From: Hamiltosporidium magnivora
Lineage: Eukaryota > Microsporidia > Dubosqiidae
Length of the DNA stretch: 17,566 nucleotides
NCBI GenBank assembly: GCA_004325065.1
Contig: PITI01000189.1
Location: 1 to 17,566, forward strand
Direction of reading: 5' to 3'
A program made the position numbers and the translations under genes. Position 1 is the first letter of the stretch. Each line of letters opens with the position of its first letter. The notes under the pieces are model-generated. The model saw only the letters and a list, made by a program, of their open reading frames with translations. It did no database searches and had not been told where the DNA came from. Below, piece by piece: positions 8,180-17,566 of this stretch.

Positions 8180-9660
8180 TACATCGCTATTTTTCTTTGC
8201 CGTACTTGGATTTGTCAGAAGGGTATCCAAGTTTGCAGCCATGTCGATTATTATTCTGACCACCACACTATGAATACATTCTTATTCATTATTTACGCAA
8301 AACTACGATTGGAATAATTTCCTCTGCAGAAATAAACTTAACTAGATATTGTAAGTTATTCCCATCAATAAATTTGATTTAATATTCCTTTTTCGTATCA
8401 AGGTATAAAAATTGGTATCTTTCATTTCAAGAACAAATCGCATCATATTGATTTTATCATTAGGCTCCTGTCAATATCTAAAACTCTACCTTACCACATT
8501 ACTTAGCAAAAGTGTATTTTGAAACAGGGATTCAAGCAACTTTTATGAATTTGTTTGAATTGCTTACTGAAATCATTCCAATTCTATATATATCGACAAA
8601 TTTTCAGATCGGAGTTTTCTAAAGAAAGATTATAGCCTTTATTCGCCTAAATTTCATAGCCAGAGACTGAATAGCACGTTGCTCAATACATTTGATTCTC
8701 TTTTATTGCTTTGAAACACTAACATGGTTTGTAAATAAAAAGTGAATAATAAAAGCAGCTATCAAATGAAGATATATACCTTTTTTATGTGGAGTTGCTA
8801 TTAGTTTGACTTGATAATTATGAGTAGTATTTCTTCGTCCTATCGAACTCGTTTTGATTTTTTAATTTACTTCTGTTATCTTCAGGGGTTATATTTTGCA
8901 GGAAAGCTGTATGTAAAAACTTTATAACCGACTTTAGACTTTTTTAAATATGGCCTTGTATGAATTCACTTTATGTCACTATGATGAGTTCGATTTTTCA
9001 AAATTAAACAAAACTCAAGTCTTCATATGATTCTCGAGCTCTAATTATTCTTTAGCTTTAAACAAAGCATATTCAATATCTTTATTCGCGTAATCTACAG
9101 AGCCCAGGCTTCGAGAGTGTCTAGGTCTTCATCTATTATCTTGACCACAAACTAAATATTCTCTAGTTCTTTAATAGTTTTCTTAGCTTAATTTCTAACA
9201 TATCACTAATTAAAATAGTGGGTGCATGGAAAATGCTAAAGTTATCTAAAAGTACATAATCTTATTCTCGATTACTTTTGCTTTTTAGAAGTCGAGGTCG
9301 AATAATTTGCTTAAAAGATCTTGATTACAACTATGAATCTATATCGATCATCAGGGTGGGATTGTATGTCGACTAAATCGACTTAGGATCTTGAATCTGG
9401 TTTTTTACTTAGTATCGGTTTTACAACTAACCCTTTTTTTACTACACTGTGTTTTTTTTTGCAAAGAATACTTAAATTTAGATGGCTTGTTGGAATTTCT
9501 GTTGCGATTTTGTTATATTTTGAATACTTCTTTTTGGATACGATTTCAATTACCGTACTCTATTGCAAAGTGCCCATTATGTGAAATCAGAAAATTTCGT
9601 TTTTCGATGTACATAAGAATTCTCTTATATTTAGCTTACTCCATGGGAATAATTCACTTC
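8180..9660 (-). pseudogene. Decayed retroviral-type integrase, KRBA2/SCAND3-like
   Basis: The minus strand carries a DDE integrase gene broken by stops and frameshifts. From the N-terminus: a zinc-binding-like HNGHF with GN.NRIQKEV (about 9545-9585); KKGLVVKPILSKKPDS (about 9393-9435); then S*VDLVDIQSHPDDRYRFIV with the first catalytic Asp at 9377-9379 and a stop in place of Gln just before it (9383-9385). LLDNFSIFHAPTILISD follows, with the second Asp at 9202-9204. RPRHSRSLGSVDYANKDIEY carries the third acidic position at 9093-9095, where the expected Glu is Asp. Spacing is about 58 and 36 residues, as in D,D-35-E integrases. Further on come KNRTHHSDIK (about 8990), a LDIDR segment (about 8475), VLEMKDTNFYTL (about 8400-8440) and a CGGQNNNRHGCK-like tail (about 8230-8270). 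These match the extended C-terminus of KRBA2-like proteins. It is certainly non-functional. Confidence 0.78.
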
Positions 9661-9719
9661 ACCATTTCTCTAATAGTTATCATTCCAAATCTTCGTAAAC
9701 GCTGATCCTCTCTTGGTTA

Positions 9720-10020
9720 TTTCTTAAAAACTTGCTGGCTGACGACTTAACATTTTTCTACCAACTCCATATATTAGTGTTTTATTAGAATTTGCGTATT
9801 TTGACCTTTGGATTACCAAGATATATTCAGACGTTCCTAAAAATGATAAAATATCATTAACAGGTATTAAAATCGGTTCCGGCACTTTATTTCTTGCAAA
9901 AATAAATAAAAAACTGAACGCAATCCCCAATTCGACGATGTACAAGATGGTATTGGCGACAAATCGAGAATGCTGTCTGATTGGCTGGTGAATATCACAC
10001 CAGACACGTAATGCTAAATC
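9720..10020 (-). pseudogene. Fragment resembling a Ty3/gypsy reverse transcriptase
   Basis: A mostly open minus-strand stretch contains, in order, HQPIRQHSRFV, VELGIAF, PILIPVNDILSFLGTSEY and, after an apparent deletion, NKT ... QPASF. These resemble the linker before a Ty3/gypsy reverse transcriptase (R.Q..RR.P), the L..GII segment, the P.P.ID.lL..LG.a.YF core strand and the KT ... NAPA.F segment. The catalytic YxDD block cannot be found intact; a WNDN-like string follows near 9670. The fragment lies directly before the integrase remnant on the same strand. It is either part of one element that lost its middle or a separate insertion. There is no ATG; the open frame would need TTG. Confidence 0.42.
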
Positions 10021-10761
10021 CTAGTAACTATATTAAACTGAATACAAATCGTAGCGGTGTTAATAGTGATCTGATAGTGCTACAAATTAGTCTTTATTTT
10101 GTAAAATTTTTCAAATTACCCAAATATTTAAACTACCCGTAACTCATACTTCTTCTTATGATCTCATTATTGACCTAGGATATAAAAAGATAATGTGAGG
10201 AATATCGAGTATAAAATGAATAAATAGATGCTATGATATCTAAAAATTTTTACATAGAGTTATTGTATTCGGTTGAACAATCACAAGTTGCTCACTCGGT
10301 TACAAATTTATAAGAACCAAAAAGGTTTTTTTCGTTGAATTTTATGTATTTTATTTTGTATTTTTTTGTGCTATTTCGATTATTTCGAATCGAATTTTGA
10401 TCATTTTTTTTTCAATCATTTAGTATCCGTAAGATAAAATATAAAAGACTGATATAAATATATGATTTCTATTAGTTAGAATATAAATATTAAACTGCAA
10501 AAGAAATAAATTATTTTTTTAGTTAAAGTTTAATTCATTATTTTGATCGAAAAAACATAACTACAAAAATAAAGTAGAACATATTTGTTTGATGGCGAAT
10601 CAATTCCACTCCTATATTTTTAAAAAAAATAAAATTAGGCAAATAAATTGTTTTGTGCAAACTTTTTAAATAGAGGCCGACGATTTTTGTTTATATTCAT
10701 GTTTCGGAGTAAAAAAAAAGGAAGTTGAAAACTTAAAAATTCGGAAAATTTACCATGCAAT
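10021..10761. other. AT-rich spacer between two divergent integrase remnants
   Basis: No gene or recognisable remnant is seen on either strand. It separates the minus-strand element on the left from the plus-strand integrase on the right. I looked for a long terminal repeat shared with 11985-12427 and saw none by eye. Confidence 0.45.
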
Positions 10762-11980
10762 ATGAATCGCTATCAGAAAAGATGGTTTTTAAAACGAGCA
10801 GGCGATTTATACATTGAAAATGGCAAGGTATACACGACGGATGTATAAAACATCATTAAATTAGTTTTAGTAGATGATGATCTAGTATCACAATTCAATG
10901 TTTTTACTTCTATACATCTTACTGGTCGTAATGGTATAAAGACAATGCACTATGAAATTATAAGAAAATACAGCGAGTTTAAGCAAGAGAAAACAGAAGT
11001 AGTCTTTAAAACATGCCAATATTCTCATTATTATCAACATTTGAAGCGAAATGATGCAATTCGGACGATAGCTGCAAATTATTTATGGCAAAGAATTTGG
11101 TTTGATATTTTAAATATGCGGAAATATTCAACAGATAATGACGGCAGTTGATGGATCTTACATGTTTTGGATATACACTCTAAGTTTTTATTTGTGCACC
11201 GTTGCAAACAAAATCAGCAACCTGTGTTACAAACGAGCCTGAAAATCATATTTTCCTTGAGAATGCTCCTAGTATTTTACAAACAGATAATAAAAAAAGA
11301 GTTCAAACGAACGAATAAAACAAATGCGTGTTGATCAGAACATTTATTTTATTAAGGGAAGAGCAAGACACCCACAAAATAAAGTTCAAGTTGAGAGATA
11401 TAACTCGACAATTAGGAGCAAGCTTACTATAAATTTAAGAGCATCTAGCCAAAAAAGATTGATCGATATATAGAAGAAAATCTTACGAATCTACAATCAA
11501 ACCTAGATAATGGGAATAAACATGTCCCCCAATATAAGCATTTAGAGGTCGTATAGGCAAATTGCTGTAGAATACTCAGAAAACGCAATAAATAAAAATA
11601 TTCTTCAGGCTCCGAATTAAAAGAATATATCGAAAATTTAGATCTAAACATAGAACTGCCATGTGATGAAGATAGAGTAGCTGTTGAGAATTAAGTATCC
11701 AATAAAAAGATGTGCTTCCAACGGTTTCACTTATATCAAGACAAATATTTAGCTCGTATGAAAAATGATGCGGATATACATTATTTCGCTTAAAATTTAA
11801 TACTGATGATGTGGTGCTACTAAAGAGAAATTTCGATAACAATCTAAGGACGAAAAAAAAAGAAAAATAGTTAGCTTCTATGAAGAAAAGCTTTGGAAAG
11901 TTGTTGCTAGGGGTAGCAATGAAAGCTTTTTGATATAATGTGACGGCAAGCTGAAAATTATCTGCAAAAATCGTAGGAGA
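10762..11980 (+). pseudogene. Decayed retroviral-type integrase of a second family
   Basis: A plus-strand integrase coding region is broken by stops and frameshifts. The N-terminal part reads MNRYQKRWFLKRAGDLYIEN (from 10762). The zinc-finger region follows with SIHLTGRNG, MHYEIIRKYSEF and a Cys (KTCQYS); the second Cys seems lost. The catalytic core starts with RIWFDILNMRKYSTDNDGS (first Asp at 11104-11106), then WILHVLDIHSKFLFVH. ENAPSILQTDN carries the second Asp (11286-11288) and HPQNKVQVERYN the third residue, Glu (11393-11395). The D-to-E spacing is about 35 residues, allowing for a frameshift just after the second Asp. A C-terminal domain piece, VVLLKRNFDNNL then EEKLWKVVARGSNESFLI (about 11810-11935), matches the SH3-like tail of gypsy-type integrases. 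A 68-codon open piece at 10945-11151 is only a surviving segment of this gene. All three catalytic acids survive, so decay is less advanced than in the minus-strand copy. No reverse transcriptase was found beside it. Confidence 0.8.
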
Positions 11981-11984
11981 AGTA

Positions 11985-12427
11985 TCATTATGATGAATTA
12001 TTTAATTTTGACAAAAACATGAATGATTTAAAGACCATTTCGAAAATCTATACGGTTTATATCCTTTAAAGTAATATTTTCTTATTTTCCTATTTTTTTT
12101 TATTTTAACTTCTTATTGACTGTTTCTTTGTTTTTGCAGTTATTTCTATTTCTTAAAATATGAAAAATATTTATCGATGAAGAAATGGCTTAAAAAGGAA
12201 TTAGAGTGAATAAATGAATTTATTTATATTTAATTGGCATAATATTATGTTTTTATGGCTCTTTCTAATGTTTTTTTGAAATTTGGATTAGAATGGACTC
12301 GACATTAATTATAGAATATTTATCAGTAAAATAATTTTATCGTCAATCAATAAAATAATATCAATTTAATATAAAAACATTTTAATTCGATTATAAAATC
12401 TGATTAGAATCGTTTTCTAAAAGCTTT
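11985..12427. other. AT-rich intergenic stretch upstream of the 430-codon gene
   Basis: No gene or conserved block is visible. The bases directly upstream of the ATG at 12428 are AT-rich without a C-run, and I see no clear TATA box distinct from the background. Confidence 0.45.
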
Positions 12428-13720
12428 ATGAGTTGCATGAGAAGATTAAAATATTTTTTATTCAAAATTTGGATGTTTAATTTATATTTGGAAGGAAAAA
12501 TGGATATAGCAAAAAAACAAAAGTTCTTTGCCAAAAAATGTCTTGATATATATAAAAGAGAAACCACTGCTTTTGAATTGTTACCGAAGGCAATAGATGT
12601 TACGCATCTTCTTTTCTATCAAAATATTCCTGAGCTTACTGTTAAATCTATTTCAGGATATCTACAATCAGGAATTTCAAAAAAATATGAGTTTTTGATT
12701 TATGGTACCACGAAATATTCAGATGATAGTGTTCGCGAAATAACATTTAAAACTCTCCAGATAACTCAATTAAACAAAAAAAACTGGTTTCTTTTTTTTT
12801 CTAATATACCATTGCTCAATAAGTTGAGTATTCAAAACCATTCTCATAATATCATCGGAAATAAATGCTTAACATACTTCTTAAAATACTTTTTTATGAT
12901 ATTTAAAGTTACTAAAATGTTGATGAAATACCAGAACGGGACTTTAAGAAAATATTCATATGTTTCGATTGATGATATAACAAATGGATTATCAAGAAAA
13001 ATACCAGATTGTTATCAAAACATACCTTCGAATTTAAAATATGATACATTTAATTTACTTTGTGTAAAGATCTTTTCAGAAAATGTAATTTCCGAACATA
13101 CTATTGACAGAGAAAAAATGATAAATCAATTTAATAGATTATTCGATGAATCAAAATCAAAAATATTTTTTGGATGTTACAATTACTTTCTAATTTATAA
13201 AAATAATTCTGAAATACATGAAGAAACAGATATTCACAAACTAAGTTATAAAACCATAATTAATGTTTATCAGATTGTGTTTGATGATCTACAAATTTTA
13301 GAAGGTGGCGCAAAAAATTTAATATTATTAGAAAGATCATTTTGTTTTAAAAACTTTTCTTATGATTTTGAATTTATGTATCTTTTTACTTCGAAAAATA
13401 CAAAAGATTCAGACTATAAGTTTTTTATTTTGTTTAGCCGGGATTCTAGAAAATTTGTGTTTAATTATAAATGGTTTATGAATCGTGCTTATAATGATAT
13501 AATAATTGAATCTTCTTTTTATTTAGCGGTTTTCGCACACTTTAAATTATATCTGATAGAATTTATTGAAGAAGAAAACCCGAGATACTTTAAAATTCAC
13601 GGAGTGAAATGCTCAGATTTTAGAATAAAAATTTTTGATGAAGAGAAAATTTCATATTTGGGGGATTTAATGAGCATAAATTCTTTTATTGACATGTTGG
13701 TTTTTTACCCAAATTTTTAA
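12428..13720 (+). CDS. Intact 430-residue protein, family not recognised
   Basis: The open frame runs from ATG at 12428 to TAA at 13718-13720. Two further in-frame ATGs, at 12437 (residue 4) and 12500 (residue 25), are possible starts. Starting at residue 4 gives MRRLKYFLFKIWMFNLYLEG, basic then hydrophobic, which could be a weak signal sequence or anchor. Starting at residue 25 would remove it. The body is rich in Lys, Ile, Phe, Asn and Tyr, without low-complexity runs, and reads as a folded globular protein. A strongly hydrophobic aromatic patch lies at about residues 150-160 (YFLKYFFMIFK) and another at about 362-378. Six or so scattered cysteines form no recognised metal motif, and I see no catalytic signature. 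AATAAA occurs at 13764-13769, about 45 bases past the stop, and could be a polyadenylation signal. The gene lies 450 bases downstream of a decayed integrase on the same strand but shares no motif with it. Function is unknown. Confidence 0.85.
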   Translation: MSCMRRLKYFLFKIWMFNLYLEGKMDIAKKQKFFAKKCLDIYKRETTAFELLPKAIDVTHLLFYQNIPELTVKSISGYLQSGISKKYEFLIYGTTKYSDDSVREITFKTLQITQLNKKNWFLFFSNIPLLNKLSIQNHSHNIIGNKCLTYFLKYFFMIFKVTKMLMKYQNGTLRKYSYVSIDDITNGLSRKIPDCYQNIPSNLKYDTFNLLCVKIFSENVISEHTIDREKMINQFNRLFDESKSKIFFGCYNYFLIYKNNSEIHEETDIHKLSYKTIINVYQIVFDDLQILEGGAKNLILLERSFCFKNFSYDFEFMYLFTSKNTKDSDYKFFILFSRDSRKFVFNYKWFMNRAYNDIIIESSFYLAVFAHFKLYLIEFIEEENPRYFKIHGVKCSDFRIKIFDEEKISYLGDLMSINSFIDMLVFYPNF

Positions 13721-16700
13721 TAGTATTTTTAAAAAGCTTGAGAGAATTTTATGAAAATCATTAAATAAATTCATCATTTAACATTGCGAATCTATTTTAT
13801 ATTTTTACAAATTTTATGTAATATTTCCGAAATTTTCAAGTTAAAAATTAAAATAGTAAATATATTAAATATAACAGCATTATATGAATAAGAAAAAATT
13901 TTCGTAATACAAATCAAATTCAAAAAATAAAACTGCTGCTATTCCATCTTAGGAGAAATATACAAATAATATAATCAAAATAATGTAAATTACCTGTCTT
14001 CTGAACCCAGAATTGCTAACCTTTACTCGGAAAAAATATCATATATCTCAAGAAAAATACACAAAAGGTACTTGAAATTGTAGGCTTATCTTATGTTTTC
14101 TCTAGTAAACCTCTTGATTTTTTGGTAAGGCTTTTGGTTACAAGCTATTTACGACAGAACAAACTTTTATATTGATATTTTTTAAAGTTACTTGTCAATG
14201 GGACAAAAAACTAAACTGAATTCTAATCCATAAGACTACAAGAAAAATGTAGAGTTCTTTTTACCAAATACAGATATATTTTGCTGAATAGTTCAACGAT
14301 CGTAAAATGACTTCTTTCATAATGTTACAACAAGTAATTTCCGCGGATATATAATTATTGAAAGTTAAAAAAATTAATTGCATTAAGGGAGAAGAAAATT
14401 AGGTTGAAACTATAAAAGATACCACATTATCGCCACTTACTTGATAAAACGTGTTCTCTCGCGAATAAAATTTGTATAAAGCTTAAAACCAGAATTGACT
14501 ACGAAAGGGAATAAAAGTGATCAAAATATAAAAAGCGTTAGTACGAACACCAAAACTTTTAGGCAAATAGTAATATTAAATGTGAAATTTTATATTGAAA
14601 ACATTAGGTATCGGATAAACATCTAGATTCTCACGGGCCTATTTTAATATGAATGCTGCGTGCATTATACAAATAGCACATTTTTTATGGCGTGATACCA
14701 TGAAAAGAAGCCAGAATCTGTTCAGAAGACAAATATAGACAAAAAACTTGCTACGCAAAAAAATTAGAGATATCTTCCTAAAGATTTCCGTAGAAGCCTA
14801 AAACCATCGCTTTCGAAACGAATCCTGAGTAGGAAATCCTGCGGATTTATATCCGATAATACTTTAAGCGATGATCATTTCGAATATTTGTTAATAAAAA
14901 TCATTCATAAATATTTAGCTGAAAATTTGAAATGTACTAAAAAATGATGTTAAAAAAGAAATGATGCATGTTGAAGTAAATTTATTTCTTTATATTGCAG
15001 ATTAGCAATAATATATTACAAGTATATGGTTTTTATTATGGAAATTCGATTTTTCGCTTTATTTTGTGAATCAAAGGTCCTAGAACAAGCATAACCATGT
15101 TTATTTGTAAATTTTTGCCAAATAACTTCTCATATCATGTTTCTAAAAATTTATAGTTTTTAGATATTAATAATCGCTTTTCCGACCGGAAAGCTACAGA
15201 AATTCGGCGTATGTATATTTTCTTCGCCAGGAAAATCCCGAATCCTTATAAATATTTCTTATATATTTTCATTTTTATATTTTTGATTTATATACTTAAG
15301 CAGTTTGTTCTTCGATGGTTTTTTGTATCTTATTTATGCGCATTTTGAACTTATATTTATTAAAGATCAATCATCTTGTTTTCAACCATTCTAAAGTTGA
15401 CGACTAAGTACTAAGTAGTAATAAACTCGAATAAACTTGGAATGTAAAAATATTTTTTTGGGAAGTTCAGCTGCGGTAGTTAAAAATCTACAAAACAATA
15501 AAACGGGTTTTTTTTGAATATTGCACTAAATGAGGTGTAAGAAAACAAATTGGAGGCGATCTTGATTGTTGTCAAAAAATCCTGTTATTCAATAGGTTAT
15601 ATTTATTTCTATAAGCATTTTAAACTTAGATTTTCGTCATCAAAGTTTAAAGTTGATAATATCAGCATTATTAAAATATAAAATCAGTCTAGTAGTAACA
15701 CCTACAAAATTATGAAAATATGATAAATAGATAAGAAAATCAAATAATATATCTTTTTAATTTGGTATTTGTATTTTTTGTTATATTGAATTGAAAGCAG
15801 ATTAAAAATACGCAGAATTAGTAATAGATATAAAAACAAAACCTCGGTAATAAATAGTACCTGTTTAGTATATTCTTAGCTTTTCAATGAGTAAAAGAAA
15901 TACATAATCTGTCTCTAATGATGAAATTAAATCTATCTTTTCTAAAATAGCTTTAAGAGTTAGAAAAAAGAACTTAACACGAATAAAAAATATTATAAAG
16001 GCATTACCCATTCTGGAAAATTTAATTTACAAATTATTTTTAGAAAAATTTAGAATCTTGAGTTATTAACAGCAAATATTTTATTATTCATGTTAAAAAT
16101 GATGCTACAAGCAAAATTTAAAAGATTTTATCGAACCAAATCAAATACAAACAAGTATTTCATATAATTAATGATTGAAAGATATTTTAAATAAAATATA
16201 ATTCAGAAGTACATGTAACTGACCCACACAATTTATTTTGTTAAATGAAACTATGGAAACAATAAAAAAAAAAGATAATACATTTTAGTATCTAGTGTAA
16301 GGAAAAAATCACACGAAATATGTATAGATATTCAATTGCCTTATTAGTTTAAATGGAAAGGTAACATATGATCTTGTAATATTAATTTATTTGAAAACAA
16401 TCAAGGGAATATCGACTAAAAGAACAACAATCCTAGAGATATAAAATGATAAAAAAAATCTATCTTTCACATCTGAAAGAGAGTATCACTAGGAATATAT
16501 TTTACAAAGAAGACAAAAGAAATTTTTAAAGGGCTTTAATAGCCGGATTTTAGGAAAAATAGAAAATTAAACTCTAGCTTTACGAGCTAGAAATATTGAA
16601 TAAATAATGTTGGTTTCCGCAAAAAGAGTTATAAAAATAAATTAAGACATATTCTATGCTGTCTTTTGTTACAGGCGAGATAGAAATGTATTTTGTAGTT

Positions 16701-17566
16701 CAAAAAAATTAGACCATTGTAGAAACTAGAAAAAATCGGCAGATCTTTTGAAAAAATGTATAATTATCCTCTGTTAGATTACAAGTGAAGTCAAAACAAT
16801 ATGATTTTGTGTATACCTTAGTTATCGCTAACAAATATTTATTTAAGTCTACAAAAAAATCAAAAAGACTCAGTTCAAAAGATTCTTAAATTTGCATTCA
16901 GAAATAGAGTAGACATAAGAATTATAAGTGATGTATAAATTCGGATTAAATACCTGAATATATTTATTTTAAATAGGAAATTTATAAAATAGGATTTTTT
17001 GATTAAAAGCCAGACTAATTCAACTGACGCTTTTCAATTGTTAAAGCTAGAAAACTAAGGAAGTATCTCAGCATAGAAAATGATTTTAGGGATCAGATAA
17101 CTTTTATTTGGCGTAAGCAAATTAATAATATTGGATATTATTGTAATTAAATACTCTACGAAAATTAAACTTCACTAGGAACACAAGATTATAGCGATTG
17201 TACAAAAAAACAGTTAAAATTTTCTTGTTTAAACAAAAGAGTAAATAAGGCTATGTGAATACATTGATATGGATTTTGAATTCATATTTTTCATTTCATA
17301 CAAACAGCTTTAATGCACAGACAACATTTAACCTTATAACGCATGCATTCTGATCAAAAATAAGAAGTTAGCCAGATTTAAAACCAAGTTTATTGATTCC
17401 ATATGGTGAACAGAATAATCAAAATAAAGAATTTATCAAAAATATAAAAAAATGTCGAGGTTTAAGAAATGGTTGAACAATCGTAGATTTTTCATCTGAA
17501 TCAAAAAATACGATAAAAAACAACCGATTAATGAATGAATTTATAATCTAGCAGAGTTTTAATGGA
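13721..17566. other. Long AT-rich stretch with weak traces of decayed coding sequence
   Basis: No intact gene, tRNA or rRNA is seen. Two places look less random. 14767-14946 (plus) is open for about 59 codons without an ATG, is somewhat richer in GC than its surroundings, and reads KDFRRSLKPSLSKRIL then SDDHFEYLLIKIIHKYL. I cannot assign it. About 17490-17560 (plus) reads IVDFSSESKNTIKNNRLM, faintly like the VVDYR.LN..T strand of a Ty3/gypsy reverse transcriptase, and would continue beyond the window. A 7-bp hairpin with a 5-base loop lies at 16573-16591. Confidence 0.4.

Noticed and set aside
9480..9670. Reading the segment with HNGHF as a reverse-transcriptase thumb (..FLGH..)
   Set aside because: It was tempting because it follows the reverse-transcriptase-like fragment. 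The continuous match into the integrase zinc finger and core (GN.NRIQKEV, KKGLVVKPIL) explains it better.
9391..9705. 104-codon hydrophobic plus-strand frame that looks like a membrane protein
   Set aside because: It starts at TTG and is antisense to the integrase relic. The minus strand reads KPILSKKPDS and a zinc-finger-like region here, which explains the openness.
9724..9945. 73-codon minus-strand frame as an independent small gene
   Set aside because: It has only a TTG start, and its content fits part of a broken reverse transcriptase.
11445..11842. Two minus-strand frames of 68 and 88 codons
   Set aside because: They are antisense to the plus-strand integrase relic and have no motifs of their own.
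16573..16591. 7-bp stem, 5-base loop hairpin as a terminator
   Set aside because: It lies far from any gene, has no U-tract logic for a eukaryote, and such hairpins arise by chance.
1..17566. tRNA genes, rRNA, CRISPR arrays, riboswitches
   Set aside because: I scanned for T-loop and box A/B-like strings and for spaced identical repeats. No cloverleaf or regular array was found; the only tandem arrays are those listed.

Overview
The window is an AT-rich, gene-poor stretch of nuclear DNA from a small-genome eukaryote. A microsporidian (Nosema/Vairimorpha-like) is my best guess. This rests on intronless ORFs that start at ATG with no bacterial-type ribosome binding site, an Asn/Lys-rich coiled-coil protein, a C-rich block directly before one start codon, and several decayed transposable elements in otherwise empty DNA. 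I recognise no housekeeping gene that would settle the lineage, so the assignment is inference. Other AT-rich protists are not excluded.

Layout. 1-614 is non-coding. 615-861 holds three copies of an 80-bp tandem repeat that overlaps the 3' end of a low-complexity coiled-coil gene (780-1907, minus strand). That gene is preceded by a C-run 7-10 bases before its ATG and by a four-run G-tract at 2020-2051. 1908-3896 has no supportable gene. 3897-5219 (minus) is an intact 440-codon gene for a probable secreted or membrane-anchored protein of unknown function. 5220-6190 is empty. 6190-7150 (minus) carries a heavily decayed Tc1/mariner-like transposase. 8180-9660 (minus) is a decayed retroviral-type integrase of the KRBA2/SCAND3-like family, preceded on the same strand (9720-10020) by a fragment resembling a Ty3/gypsy reverse transcriptase. 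10762-11980 (plus) is a second decayed integrase from a different family, pointing away from the first. 12428-13720 (plus) is an intact 430-codon gene of unknown function. 13721-17566 is AT-rich and non-coding, with two weak traces: an open stretch at 14767-14946 and a reverse-transcriptase-like motif near 17490-17560.

The window has three apparently intact genes, none assignable to a known function, separated by a graveyard of at least three independent transposon lineages. Nothing suggests that the three genes form an operon or pathway: they are 2 to 7 kb apart and on both strands. The decayed elements were found by joining short conserved blocks across frameshifts and stops, not as open reading frames. 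They therefore need profile searches to confirm.
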